A program made the translations under genes and the position numbers. A DNA stretch of 64,000 bases, taken from the NCBI RefSeq assembly GCF_900168005.1, contig NZ_FUYP01000007.1, positions 113,276-177,275 on the forward strand, given 5' to 3'. The notes beneath the pieces are model-generated. The model was not told the origin of the DNA. It did not search any database and saw nothing but the letters and a program-made list of their open reading frames with translations. Positions 10,684 to 19,206 of this stretch are shown here, piece after piece (position 1 is the stretch's first letter; each line of letters begins with the position of its first letter). The DNA is from Sphingopyxis flava (GTDB lineage: Bacteria > Pseudomonadota > Alphaproteobacteria > Sphingomonadales > Sphingomonadaceae).

Positions 10684-11940
10684 ATGGCGCCGCCGCGCAT
10701 CGAGAAGATCATCACCGCGCTCGACGTCGGGTCGTGGAAGGTCTGCGCGCTGATCGCGGGCCAGGCCGCCGACGGACAACTGCACGTTCTTGGCACCGGC
10801 CAGCGCGAGAGCCGCGGCGTCCAGCGCGGCTATGTTGCCGATATGGAACAGACCGAACATGTCGTGCGCGAGGCGATCGAGCAGGCCGAGCGTATTGCGG
10901 GGCTCAACATCGACGATGTCTGGGTAGCCTTCTCGGCAGGCGGCCTTGTCAGTGACGTCGCGCCGATCGAAAGCGAATTGGGCGGCCACCGGATCGAGAA
11001 GGAGGATGTCGACGATCTCCTCGCGGCGGGGCGCGCAGGCATTGACCCTGAAGGCCGCATGATCCTCCACGCCCAGCCCGCGCTCTACACGATCGACGGT
11101 CTTACCGGCGTCAAGAATCCGATCGGGCTTCACGCCGACCGCCTCGGCGTCGACATCCATATTATCATGGCCGACGGTGCGCCGGTGCGCAACCTCGAGG
11201 CGGCAGTGCGGCAGGCGCATCTCGACGTGAACGCGGTGGTGGCATCGCCGATCGCGGCGGGGCTCGCCTGCCTCTCCGACGAGGAGCGCGATCTTGGCGT
11301 CGCTCTGGTGGAGCTTGGCGCAGCGGTGACGACCGTCTCGCTTTATGCCGGGGGGATGCTCGTCGAAATGGCGTCGCTGCCCTTTGGCGCGAGTGACATC
11401 ACGGACGATATTGCATCGGCATTCGGGATAAGGCGGAGCCAGGCGCAGCGGCTCCAGAGCTTCTATGGTTCGGCCTCGGCGAGCCCGCGCGACAATAATG
11501 AGATCATCGAGCTCGATCCGGGGGCGCCCGCGGGCAGCGAATCCCCGCGTATCACGCGCGCGCAGCTCGTGTCCGTCATCCGCCAGCGCCTCGATGCGAT
11601 GATGGGCGAGATTGGCCGGACGCTCAAGGACCTTCATTTCGTCGGCCCCATCGGCCGCCAGGTCGTGCTCGTCGGCGGCGGCGCCGACTTGAAAGGCATC
11701 GCCGACTACACGCAAAGCGCGCTCGGCCGCGCCGCGCGCATCGGGCGACCGCGGGGCTTGCACGGCCTGCCCGATGCCCATTCGGGACCGGCTTTCGCGA
11801 CGCTCGCGGGTCTGGTTCTCTATGCAGCGTCCGATCCGGTCGACCTTCGAGATCTGCCGATGATGGCGCAGGATGTCTATCGCCCCAAGGGTGCGTCGAT
11901 CCTGCAGCGGCTGGTCACGGCATTGAAAAGCAGCTTTTGA
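10684..11940 (+). CDS. ftsA: Cell division protein FtsA
   Basis: FtsA is the actin-like ATPase that tethers FtsZ filaments to the inner membrane. The 418-aa protein opens with the phosphate-1 type motif ALDVGSWKV, has the SHS2/1C insertion, and has VGGGADLKG as the adenosine motif. It ends with a short amphipathic helix (SILQRLVTALKSSF), the membrane-targeting anchor. The downstream 152 bp up to ftsZ include a stretch less GC-rich than the operon (about 11941-11990) that could hold an ftsZ promoter; I see no clear -35/-10 pair. Confidence 0.96.
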   Translation: MAPPRIEKIITALDVGSWKVCALIAGQAADGQLHVLGTGQRESRGVQRGYVADMEQTEHVVREAIEQAERIAGLNIDDVWVAFSAGGLVSDVAPIESELGGHRIEKEDVDDLLAAGRAGIDPEGRMILHAQPALYTIDGLTGVKNPIGLHADRLGVDIHIIMADGAPVRNLEAAVRQAHLDVNAVVASPIAAGLACLSDEERDLGVALVELGAAVTTVSLYAGGMLVEMASLPFGASDITDDIASAFGIRRSQAQRLQSFYGSASASPRDNNEIIELDPGAPAGSESPRITRAQLVSVIRQRLDAMMGEIGRTLKDLHFVGPIGRQVVLVGGGADLKGIADYTQSALGRAARIGRPRGLHGLPDAHSGPAFATLAGLVLYAASDPVDLRDLPMMAQDVYRPKGASILQRLVTALKSSF

Positions 11941-12092
11941 TAGGCGCGACGTGAAAAGGTTAATTTTTTGGGTGATTCCAGCGTCACAATAGTGCAATGC
12001 GGTCGCAGGAATCCGGGCGGCGGGACCACCGCCTGTTTGGGTCGCATGGTGAGGCTAGCGGCTGAGGTTCGCCGCTGCAGGGAGATAAGTTG

Positions 12093-13565
12093 ATGAGCAT
12101 CGATATTGGTCCGCCACAGGTCGATGAATTGAAGCCGCGCATTGCGGTCATCGGCGTCGGCGGCGCGGGGGGCAATGCCATCGCCAACATGATCGCCGCC
12201 CGGGTCGAGGGTGTCGATTTCGTGGTTGCGAACACCGACGCGCAGGCGCTCAACGCCTCGCCCGCCGAGCGGCGCATTCAGCTTGGGACGCAGATCACGC
12301 AGGGCCTCGGCGCAGGGTCGCGGCCCGAGGTTGGGCGCGCTGCTGCCGAGGAGAGTATCGCGCAGGTCGAAGAGGCGCTGAACGGCGCGCACATGTGTTT
12401 CGTCGCGGCGGGCATGGGCGGCGGCACCGGCACCGGTGCAGCGCCGGTCATCGCCAAGGCGGCACGCGACCGCGGCATTCTCACCGTCGGCGTCGTGACC
12501 AAGCCCTTCACCTTCGAAGGCCAGCGCCGCATGCGCTCCGCCGAGGCGGGCATTGCCGAGCTCCAGGATCATGTCGACACGCTGATCGTCATTCCGAACC
12601 AGAATCTCTTCCTTGTCGCCAATCCGAACACGACCTTCAAGGAAGCGTTCAGCATGGCGGACGAGGTGCTCCAGCAGGGCGTGCGCGGCATCACCGACCT
12701 CATGGTCATGCCCGGCCTCATCAACCTCGACTTCGCCGACGTGCGCAGCGTGATGCGCGAGATGGGCAAGGCGATGATGGGCACTGGCGAGGCCGAAGGC
12801 GATGGCCGCGCGCTCGAAGCGGCGCAGAAAGCGATCGCCAACCCGCTGCTCGACGGTGTGTCGATGGCGGGCGCCAAGGGCGTGATCGTCTCGATCGTCG
12901 GCGGCGAGGACATGCGCCTCATGGAAGTCGACGAGGCCGCGAACCATATCCGCGAGCTGGTCGATCCCGATGCGAACATCATCTGGGGCAGCGCCTTCAA
13001 CGAGAATCTGGAAGGCAAGATCCGCGTCTCGGTCGTCGCAACCGGTATCGACGGCACGGGCGATCCCGCGGCGGCAGCGCCCGCAACCCGCAGTTTCTCC
13101 TTCGCCCCCGCGCGCACGGCGGCGCCGGCGCCTGCTCCCGCCCCGATCGCCGAAGAGGTGATCGAGCCGGTAGCCGAGGAGGCGCCCGCGGCCGAGCCAG
13201 TGGCTGACAGCGATCCGGCACCGGGCTTTTCGCTCGGCGGACAGGCCGAGCCCGGGGCGCCGCAGGCGATGCCAGAGGAAGAGCCGATGGAGCTTTCCCA
13301 GGTTGCAGCGACCTATGACGACACGGCCGATGAACTCGTTCTTGGCGAACCTGCAGCTGCGGCGGCCGAGTATCGGCCGGCGCCTGCCGCGCCTGCGCCG
13401 ATTGCCGAGGAAGCACCGCCGCGTCCGATCGGCGGCGGAACCCTGTTCGAGCGCATGTCGCGCCTTTCGCGCGGAGCAGTCGCCCCCGAGGGCGACGGCG
13501 CTGCTGCGGACAAGGACGAGGGGGTCGATATTCCGCGCTTCCTGGGCCGACAGAACAACCAGTAA
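12093..13565 (+). CDS. ftsZ: Cell division GTPase FtsZ
   Basis: FtsZ polymerises into the Z-ring at midcell. ATG 12093 (490 aa) is chosen over the in-frame TTG at 12090 because GGAGAT at 12081-12086 is well spaced from it. The tubulin signature [10 protein letters not shown] is at residues 109-118, and the T7 loop with NLDFADVR comes later. The GTPase core ends near residue 320. A long Ala/Pro/Glu-rich linker (about 320-475) follows, typical of alphaproteobacteria. The C-terminal peptide DIPRFLGRQ is the site that normally binds FtsA and other partners. Confidence 0.97.
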   Translation: MSIDIGPPQVDELKPRIAVIGVGGAGGNAIANMIAARVEGVDFVVANTDAQALNASPAERRIQLGTQITQGLGAGSRPEVGRAAAEESIAQVEEALNGAHMCFVAAGMGGGTGTGAAPVIAKAARDRGILTVGVVTKPFTFEGQRRMRSAEAGIAELQDHVDTLIVIPNQNLFLVANPNTTFKEAFSMADEVLQQGVRGITDLMVMPGLINLDFADVRSVMREMGKAMMGTGEAEGDGRALEAAQKAIANPLLDGVSMAGAKGVIVSIVGGEDMRLMEVDEAANHIRELVDPDANIIWGSAFNENLEGKIRVSVVATGIDGTGDPAAAAPATRSFSFAPARTAAPAPAPAPIAEEVIEPVAEEAPAAEPVADSDPAPGFSLGGQAEPGAPQAMPEEEPMELSQVAATYDDTADELVLGEPAAAAAEYRPAPAAPAPIAEEAPPRPIGGGTLFERMSRLSRGAVAPEGDGAAADKDEGVDIPRFLGRQNNQ

Positions 13566-13575
13566 CAGGGCTCTT

Positions 13576-13603
13576 GGGCCGCCGCACACGGGCGGGGCGG
13601 CCC
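13576..13603 (+). terminator. GC-rich hairpin after ftsZ
   Basis: GGGCCGCC (13576-13583) pairs perfectly with GGCGGCCC (13596-13603) across a 12-nt loop, starting 10 nt after the ftsZ stop. There is no T-run, so this is at best a Rho-type or attenuating hairpin. The next gene begins only 20 nt later, so read-through is plausible. Confidence 0.35.
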
Positions 13604-13623
13604 GGAAACGGGATGATGGGCCC

Positions 13624-15387
13624 ATGTGGCGATTGCAGATGACCGGGCGACATGGCGCATTCGCGCTGCTGTTGCTGTCGGCGGTCGCTACAACGCCGTC
13701 GCAGGCGATGCAGGCGGCACAGCCTGACCCTGCCACGCGCGCCGCCATGGAAAGGCGCACCGCTGCGCGCACGATGCTCTCGTCGGCGCTCGCGCGCATT
13801 GCCGCCAATTCCACCGATGCCAAGGCGCTCCTTGATGCCGGGCGCGCCTCGATCGCGCTCGAGGATTACCGCGCCGCACTCGGTTTCCTCGTCCGCGCTG
13901 AACAGGCGGCGCCGCGCGACGGTGCGGTCAAGGCCGCACTCGGATCGGCGATGGTCCATATGGAAAACCCGACGCGCGCGCTCGACTATTTCGGCGAGGC
14001 GCAATTGCTCGGGGCTCCCGAACGGCTGTTCCTCGCCGACCGGGGGCTCGCCCGGGACCTTCTTGGCCAGCAGGATGCCGCGCAGCGCGATTATCAGCTG
14101 GCGCTGTCGATCGCGACCGATGACGAAGTGACCCGGCGCTATGCGCTGTCGCTCGGGATCAGCGGCGAGCCCGATCGCGCGATCCAGATGCTCGGGCCCC
14201 AGCTCCGCCAGTCGGACCGCGGTGCGTGGCGGCTGCGCGCGATGATCCTGGCGATGAACGGCCGCGACAAGGAGGCGACCGACATCGTCAATGCGACGAT
14301 GCCGGCCGCGCTCGCGCAGAATATTCTACCCTATCTGATCCGCATGGACCGCCTCAATCCTGCGCAGCAGGCAGCAGCCGCCCATTTCGGGCGCTTTCCG
14401 GCGGGAGAGCTCGGACCTGCGCGCAAAGCCGTGCAGGTGGCCTCGGCGCCAGCGCGGGCCGCCGCGGCATCTCCCCGGCGCGGATCGGGGAGCCGCCGTG
14501 CTGCCGCCAGGGAACCTATGCCAGCACCAGCGCCGGCGCCTGCAGCTGTTCGCAGCCCGGCCCCCGCCCCAGCGCCGACGCCGGCCCCCGCAGCCAAGCC
14601 GGCGCCCAAACCCGCGCCAACGCCGACACCCGCGCCCGCCGCTGCACAGCCGCAGCCTCAGGCGGTGAGACCGGCCCCCGCCGCAGCGTCGCCAGCACCG
14701 ACCCAGGCGCCGCCAGGGCGAAGTGCTGCATCCCGGCCCGCTCCGATCGGCGTCGCGATCCGGCGCGATAGCGGGCCCGTCGGCCCCGGCTTTTCGATTG
14801 CCGACGTTGGAAAGAGCACCGCGCCCGCCGCCGCAGCTTCCGCGGCCGCCGCCGCGTCTCCGTCTCCTGCCTCCGCTGCCCCGGCAGCGGCGCCGCTTGC
14901 TTCGCTCGCCGATATCGTCAGTTCGATCGAAATTCCTCCCGAAGAAATGGCGCGGCCCGACAATGCGGTCGGAGCCGCGACGCTCGCCAAGCTCCTTGAG
15001 GACAAGCGAAAGGCCGAAGCTGCCGAAGAGGCGAAGCGCGCGAAGGAAGCGGCCGCCGCCAAGGCGAAGGCCGAGGCCGACGCGAAGGCCAAGGCCGAGG
15101 CCGAAAAGAAAAAGGCGAACCCTGCGCGCATCTGGGTGCAAATCGCGACCGGGGCGAACCTCAAGGCCCTGGCGTTCGATTACAACCGCTTCGCAAAGCG
15201 CAACGCTGCGCTCTTCCAGGGCAAGTCGGGGTCGACCGCCGAATGGGGCCAGACCCGCCGCTTGCTCGTTGGTCCGTTCAAGGACCGCAAGGCGGCGCAG
15301 GACTGGCTCGCCGACTATAAGAAGGCGGGCGGCGACGGCTTCCTCTTCGCCAGCGAGGCGGGCGAAGCCGTCGAACCGATCAAGTGA
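13624..15387 (+). CDS. Secreted TPR protein with C-terminal SPOR domain
   Basis: The 587-aa protein, starting at ATG 13624, has a signal peptide (hydrophobic core then TPSQA, about residues 8-27). An alpha-helical TPR-like region follows (about 45-240). A very long Ala/Pro repeat (about 280-400) is next, then a Lys/Ala/Glu coiled segment with repeated KAEA units (about 455-495). The C-terminus is a SPOR-type domain (RIWVQIATG start, RLLVGPF core). SPOR domains bind denuded septal peptidoglycan, so with its place right after ftsZ a periplasmic division role is likely. The stop overlaps the dgt GTG. The exact start is uncertain because the ribosome-binding site is weak. No gene name can be assigned. 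Confidence 0.85.
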   Translation: MWRLQMTGRHGAFALLLLSAVATTPSQAMQAAQPDPATRAAMERRTAARTMLSSALARIAANSTDAKALLDAGRASIALEDYRAALGFLVRAEQAAPRDGAVKAALGSAMVHMENPTRALDYFGEAQLLGAPERLFLADRGLARDLLGQQDAAQRDYQLALSIATDDEVTRRYALSLGISGEPDRAIQMLGPQLRQSDRGAWRLRAMILAMNGRDKEATDIVNATMPAALAQNILPYLIRMDRLNPAQQAAAAHFGRFPAGELGPARKAVQVASAPARAAAASPRRGSGSRRAAAREPMPAPAPAPAAVRSPAPAPAPTPAPAAKPAPKPAPTPTPAPAAAQPQPQAVRPAPAAASPAPTQAPPGRSAASRPAPIGVAIRRDSGPVGPGFSIADVGKSTAPAAAASAAAAASPSPASAAPAAAPLASLADIVSSIEIPPEEMARPDNAVGAATLAKLLEDKRKAEAAEEAKRAKEAAAAKAKAEADAKAKAEAEKKKANPARIWVQIATGANLKALAFDYNRFAKRNAALFQGKSGSTAEWGQTRRLLVGPFKDRKAAQDWLADYKKAGGDGFLFASEAGEAVEPIK

Positions 15388-16559
15388 GCAACATCGCGCC
15401 CTGCGCCAGCGACCCGGCGCATTCGCGCGGCCGCTATCATGACGAGCCCGGACGGGTCGTGCGCGGGCCGCGCGACGCTTTCCAGCGCGACCGCGACCGC
15501 ATCATCCATTCGATCGCCTTTCGCCGGCTGCGCCACAAGACGCAGGTATTTGTTGCGCCCGACGGCGATCATTACCGCGTTCGGCTGACCCACAGCATCG
15601 AAGTGGCACAAATCGGTCGCGGCATCGCTCGCGCGCTCGGGCTCAACGAGGATCTGACCGAGGCCCTCTGCCTTGCGCACGATATCGGTCATCCGCCTTT
15701 CGGCCATGCCGGAGAGCATGCGCTGAAAGCAGCGATGCAGGCGCATGGCGGGTTCGACCATAATGGCCATACGCTGCGCACGCTCGCGCGCCTTGAATGC
15801 CCCTATCCCCGCTTTGATGGCCTCAACCTCAGCTGGGAGACGCTCGAAGGGCTCGCCAAGCACAATGGGCCCGTGCGCCATCCGGGCTGGGCGCTCGCGG
15901 ATATTGACGCTGAGTTTCCGCTCGAGCTTGCGACCCACGCGAGTCTCGAAGCGCAGGTCGCCGCGGTCGCCGACGACATCGCCTATGACAATCACGATAT
16001 CGACGATGGGCTGCGCGCGGGTCTGCTCGATCTCGACCAGCTGATGGGGCAGCCCTTTGTCGCGGCCAATTTTGCGGGTGTGGAGCAGCGATTCCCCGGC
16101 GCCCCGCGCGAGAGGATGCTGCGCGAACTGGTGCGTGACCAGATAGGGGTGATGGTCAATGACGTGATCGCCGCAACCGCCGCCAATGTGGCGGATGCGG
16201 GCGTGGAAAGCGCGGCCGAGGTTCGCGCGGCGGGCCGCACCTTGGGCGGCTTTTCGCCGGAACTTGCGCGGCAGGAGCGCGATCTCAAGCGCTTCATGTA
16301 CGCCAATCTCTATCACCACCCCTCGCAGCTCGCAGCAGCCGACGCCGCGCGGCAGGTCGTGAGCCGCCTCTTTGCCGCCTATGCTGATGATCCGCGCCGC
16401 ATGGGCGATGACTGGGCTGCGCGCCTTCCCGGTACGCAAACCGCGATCGTGCGCTACATCGGCGACTATATCGCCGGCATGACCGATCGCTTTGCCGTAG
16501 ACCGCTATGCGGAGATATTTGGCCGCGAGGCGGTCCCCGAGGCGCTGCGCCATGTGTGA
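15384..16559 (+). CDS. dgt: Deoxyguanosinetriphosphate triphosphohydrolase-like protein
   Basis: This HD-superfamily enzyme is expected to hydrolyse dGTP (or other dNTPs) to the nucleoside and tripolyphosphate. At 391 aa it matches the short dGTPase-like type. The FRRLRHKTQVF motif precedes the HD metal site: H in RLTHSIEVAQIGR, HD in LAHDIGHPPFGH, and the second-shell GFDHN. GTG 15384 is chosen because it overlaps the TPR/SPOR stop as GTGA. Coupling to a division-linked gene is seen; any regulatory meaning is inference. Substrate specificity cannot be read from sequence. Confidence 0.9.
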   Translation: MSNIAPCASDPAHSRGRYHDEPGRVVRGPRDAFQRDRDRIIHSIAFRRLRHKTQVFVAPDGDHYRVRLTHSIEVAQIGRGIARALGLNEDLTEALCLAHDIGHPPFGHAGEHALKAAMQAHGGFDHNGHTLRTLARLECPYPRFDGLNLSWETLEGLAKHNGPVRHPGWALADIDAEFPLELATHASLEAQVAAVADDIAYDNHDIDDGLRAGLLDLDQLMGQPFVAANFAGVEQRFPGAPRERMLRELVRDQIGVMVNDVIAATAANVADAGVESAAEVRAAGRTLGGFSPELARQERDLKRFMYANLYHHPSQLAAADAARQVVSRLFAAYADDPRRMGDDWAARLPGTQTAIVRYIGDYIAGMTDRFAVDRYAEIFGREAVPEALRHV

Positions 16560-16634
16560 GGCGCGCGCCGATTGCTGTTGCAGCCTTGGAGATACGCATG
16601 TGCCATTAGCGCGCGGGGCTGATAGAGAAGCGCG

Positions 16635-17294
16635 ATGAGAGAGGATCATCCGAAAATTCTGCTGGTCGGTGCGACCGGCCTCGTCGGACGCAGCTTTGTC
16701 CACGAGGCGGGTGAGCTGTCGCTCACCATCCTTGCGCGCCGCGACCCGGGCGATCTGCCCGACCGCCACCTTCGGCTCGTCGCGCCGGGCGAACGCTGGG
16801 CGGACATGATCGCGGGCGAGCAGCCCGAAGTGCTGGTCTCCTGCCTTGGGACCACCATTCGCGCGGCGGGCTCGCAACCGGCGTTTCGCGCGGTCGATCA
16901 CGACCTCATCCTCTCCGCCGCGCGCGGCGCGCGGGAGGGCGGCGCGGCGCGAATGATCGTTGTGAGCTCGGTTGGCGCGTCGGCCAGGAGCCGCAATTTC
17001 TATTTGAGAACCAAGGGCGAAACCGAAGACGGCCTGCGCGCTCTCGGTTTCGACCGGCTCGATATGATCCGTCCCGGTCTGCTCACCGGCAAGCGGCCGG
17101 GCCCGGCGCGACTAGGGGAGGGCATTGCGATCGCGGCGGCGCCCCTGTTCGACGCGCTGCTTGTCGGATCGCTTCGCCGCTATCGCTCGATTCCCGCCGA
17201 AATCGTAGCCAAAGCGATCGTCACGCTCGCGTCCCGCCGTGAAAGCGGCTCCTATGTTCACGAAAACGACGCCATCCGCGCGCTCGCCGATTGA
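16635..17294 (+). CDS. NAD(P)-binding Rossmann-fold protein (atypical SDR, HTATIP2-like)
   Basis: A 219-aa protein with the N-terminal nucleotide-binding motif GATGLVG near residues 12-18. It has the SSVGA strand typical of NAD(P)H-binding atypical short-chain dehydrogenases, close to the TIP30/HTATIP2 group. The YLRTKGETE segment supplies a Tyr-less Lys-Glu region rather than a clear YxxxK catalytic pair, so enzymatic activity is uncertain. It sits 75 nt after dgt and just before the glycine riboswitch, probably as an independent gene. The biological role is unknown. Confidence 0.7.
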   Translation: MREDHPKILLVGATGLVGRSFVHEAGELSLTILARRDPGDLPDRHLRLVAPGERWADMIAGEQPEVLVSCLGTTIRAAGSQPAFRAVDHDLILSAARGAREGGAARMIVVSSVGASARSRNFYLRTKGETEDGLRALGFDRLDMIRPGLLTGKRPGPARLGEGIAIAAAPLFDALLVGSLRRYRSIPAEIVAKAIVTLASRRESGSYVHENDAIRALAD

Positions 17295-17357
17295 CTCTGA
17301 GAAAGCGCGCCGCCAAGGCTCAGCCGTCTGCCGGGACCCGCAGGGGATTCGGCCGGC

Positions 17358-17562
17358 CGCGCGGGAGAGCGCGCGGCGCGGAGCGATCCGCGCCTCGCCA
17401 CCGAAGGAGCAACCGCCCCGGAAACTCTCAGGTTCGCAGGACCGCGCAGGCTGGAACGGACACTCTGGAAAGCGTTTCGGCCGTGCCGGAACCACCGAAG
17501 GGGTAACCTTGGGGGCGCATCCCCCGAGGGAAAACTCTCAGGTTCCCGTGACAGAGGGGGCA
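17358..17562 (+). promoter_or_regulatory. Tandem glycine riboswitch upstream of gcvT
   Basis: Two glycine aptamers follow each other. Aptamer 1 starts with GGGAGAG (17363-17369), has CACCGAAGGAGCAA (17399-17412) and AAACTCTCAGG (17422-17432), and closes with ACTCTGG near 17466. Aptamer 2 has CACCGAAGGGGTAA (about 17493-17506), AAAACTCTCAGG (17531-17542) and GACAGAGGGGG (17550-17560). These are the highly conserved glycine-riboswitch elements. The element lies 56 nt before gcvT. In this arrangement glycine binding usually switches on the cleavage operon; an expression platform is not obvious by eye. Confidence 0.93.
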
Positions 17563-17617
17563 TGGCGACGCGGCGGCACGAGGCCGCGCCTCGCTGTGTC
17601 AACGACGGGAGACTGAT

Positions 17618-18751
17618 ATGACGACAAGCGAACAGACGGGCGAAGAGACCGCCCCTATCGGCACCCTGCCGCTCGATGCCTGGCACCGGGCAAAGGGTGC
17701 ACGGATGGTGGAATTTGCCGGCTACTGGATGCCCATCCAGTATGAAGGCATCATGGCCGAGCATCTGTGGACGCGCACGAATGCGGGGCTGTTCGACGTC
17801 AGCCATATGGGACAGCTTCTGCTGAGCGGCGAAGGCGCCGCCGAGGCGCTCGAAGCGCTCGTTCCCGGCGATATTTCGGCGCTGAAACCCGGCCGGATGC
17901 GCTACTCGCTGCTGCTCGCCGACGATGGCGGGATTCTTGACGACCTCATGATCACCGGCGGCGAGCAGGGTCTCTACATGGTCGTCAACGGCGCGGTGAA
18001 ATGGGACGATATCGCCCATCTGCGCGAGCATCTGCCCGACGAGATCGGGCTCAACCATATGGATGAGCAGGCGCTCCTCGCGCTGCAGGGGCCTGAGGCC
18101 GCCGCGGCGCTCGAGCGGCTGGTTCCGGGCGTCGGCGCGCTGGTGTTCATGCAGGCGGACGCCTTCGACTGGAACGGCGTGCCGCTTGGTATCAGCCGGT
18201 CGGGCTATACGGGCGAGGACGGGTTCGAGATTTCGGTGCCCGCGGCGCATGCCGGCGTGCTTGCCGACGCGCTGTGCGCGATGGACGAGGTAAAGCCCAT
18301 CGGCCTTGGTGCGCGCGATTCGCTGCGGCTCGAGGCGGGGCTCCCGCTTTACGGGCATGACCTCGACCCTGCGACCGATCCCGTCGAGGGCGATCTTGCC
18401 TTTGCAATTTCCAAGCGCCGGCGAGAGGAAGGCAGCTTTCCGGGTGCCGCGCGCATCCTCGGCCATCTGGCCGACGGCGCTCCGCGCAAGCGCGTCGGGC
18501 TGCTCGTCGACGGCAAGCTGCCCGTCCGCGAGGGCTCCAAGCTTTTCGACGGCAACAGCGAAGTCGGCGTCGTGACCTCGGGCGGTTTCGCGCCGAGCCT
18601 CGGCGCGCCGATCGCAATGGGCTATGTGCCCACCGGCCTCTCCGCGACCGGCACGGCGCTTGCTGCCGAGGTGCGGGGGAAGCGCGTGCCCGTGACGGTC
18701 GCCGCCATGCCATTCGTTCCGCACAAATATGTCCGTAAACAGGGAGGCTGA
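17618..18751 (+). CDS. gcvT: Glycine cleavage system T protein (aminomethyltransferase)
   Basis: GcvT takes the methylamine-carrying lipoyl H protein and tetrahydrofolate and releases ammonia and 5,10-methylene-THF. The 377-aa protein has the FDVSHMGQL motif, GILDDLM, the [11 protein letters not shown] motif around the catalytic aspartate region, and the [16 protein letters not shown] segment. A CGGGAG sequence precedes ATG 17618. It is the first gene after the glycine riboswitch, and gcvH starts 2 nt after its stop, so the operon is surely co-transcribed. Confidence 0.96.
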   Translation: MTTSEQTGEETAPIGTLPLDAWHRAKGARMVEFAGYWMPIQYEGIMAEHLWTRTNAGLFDVSHMGQLLLSGEGAAEALEALVPGDISALKPGRMRYSLLLADDGGILDDLMITGGEQGLYMVVNGAVKWDDIAHLREHLPDEIGLNHMDEQALLALQGPEAAAALERLVPGVGALVFMQADAFDWNGVPLGISRSGYTGEDGFEISVPAAHAGVLADALCAMDEVKPIGLGARDSLRLEAGLPLYGHDLDPATDPVEGDLAFAISKRRREEGSFPGAARILGHLADGAPRKRVGLLVDGKLPVREGSKLFDGNSEVGVVTSGGFAPSLGAPIAMGYVPTGLSATGTALAAEVRGKRVPVTVAAMPFVPHKYVRKQGG

Positions 18752-18753
18752 CG

Positions 18754-19125
18754 ATGCCGCGTTACTATACCGAAGAACATGAATGGGTTGACGTCGATGG
18801 CGAGGTCGCGACGGTCGGGATCACCGACTTTGCACAAGGCCAGCTTGGTGACATCGTCTTTGTTGAAGTGCCCGACACCGGTACCGAACTCAGCGCGGGC
18901 GGCGACGCGGCGGTGGTCGAATCGGTGAAGGCAGCGAGCGACGTCTACGCCCCTGTCGACGGCGTGGTGACCGAGGGCAACAGCCAGCTCGAAGAAGACC
19001 CCGCGCTCGTCAATAGCGACCCTGAAGGCGAAGGCTGGTTCTTCCGCATGACGCTGTCCGACAAGAGCCAGCTCAACGGTCTGATGAACGCTGCCGCCTA
19101 CAAGGAATTCTGCGACAGCCTGTAA
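18754..19125 (+). CDS. gcvH: Glycine cleavage system H protein (lipoyl carrier)
   Basis: GcvH is the lipoylated carrier that shuttles the aminomethyl group between P, T and L proteins. The 123-aa product is the normal length. Lys59 in the ESVKAASD motif is the lipoylation site, and the EEHEWV start is typical. It follows gcvT by 2 nt. After it come a GC hairpin and a non-gcv gene before gcvPA, which is unusual. Confidence 0.97.
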   Translation: MPRYYTEEHEWVDVDGEVATVGITDFAQGQLGDIVFVEVPDTGTELSAGGDAAVVESVKAASDVYAPVDGVVTEGNSQLEEDPALVNSDPEGEGWFFRMTLSDKSQLNGLMNAAAYKEFCDSL

Positions 19126-19131
19126 GTCATG

Positions 19132-19152
19132 CCCCTCCCGTCGCGGGAGGGG
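19132..19152 (+). repeat. Perfect 9-bp hairpin after gcvH
   Basis: CCCCTCCCG (19132-19140) pairs exactly with CGGGAGGGG (19144-19152) around a TCG loop, 6 nt after the gcvH stop. No T-run follows, so it is not a classical terminator. It could stabilise the gcvTH part of the mRNA or reduce downstream expression. Its simple sequence suggests an interspersed palindromic repeat. Confidence 0.5.
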
Positions 19153-19164
19153 GGAGATAGGTTC

Positions 19165-19206
19165 ATGACGTCTCTCGCCATCCTCTCGGTCGGGCCGGCG
19201 GCATGA
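19165..19206 (+). CDS. Possible 13-codon leader ORF ahead of the GT-A-like gene
   Basis: ATG 19165 opens a 13-residue ORF (MTSLAILSVGPAA). A strong purine-rich ribosome-binding site (GGGGGAGAT, about 19150-19158) precedes it, overlapping the hairpin's 3' arm. Its TGA overlaps the next gene's ATG as ATGA at 19203-19206. The downstream gene has no good ribosome-binding site of its own, so coupling through this mini-ORF is plausible. It is too short to judge by protein features. Confidence 0.3.
   Translation: MTSLAILSVGPAA

Noticed and set aside
11877..13823. A 648-codon minus-strand frame opposite ftsZ
   Set aside because: It is antisense to a certain ftsZ, has a low-complexity Arg-rich composition, and shows no family features or ribosome-binding site.
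14520..14740. Ala/Pro repeat block viewed as a possible CRISPR-like or tandem DNA repeat
   Set aside because: The repeats vary in unit length and keep the reading frame of the SPOR protein; there are no spacers or conserved direct repeats.
17318..17357. Part of the glycine riboswitch region as a coding extension of the preceding SDR gene
   Set aside because: The SDR gene has its own stop at 17294, and the conserved aptamer elements explain the sequence.
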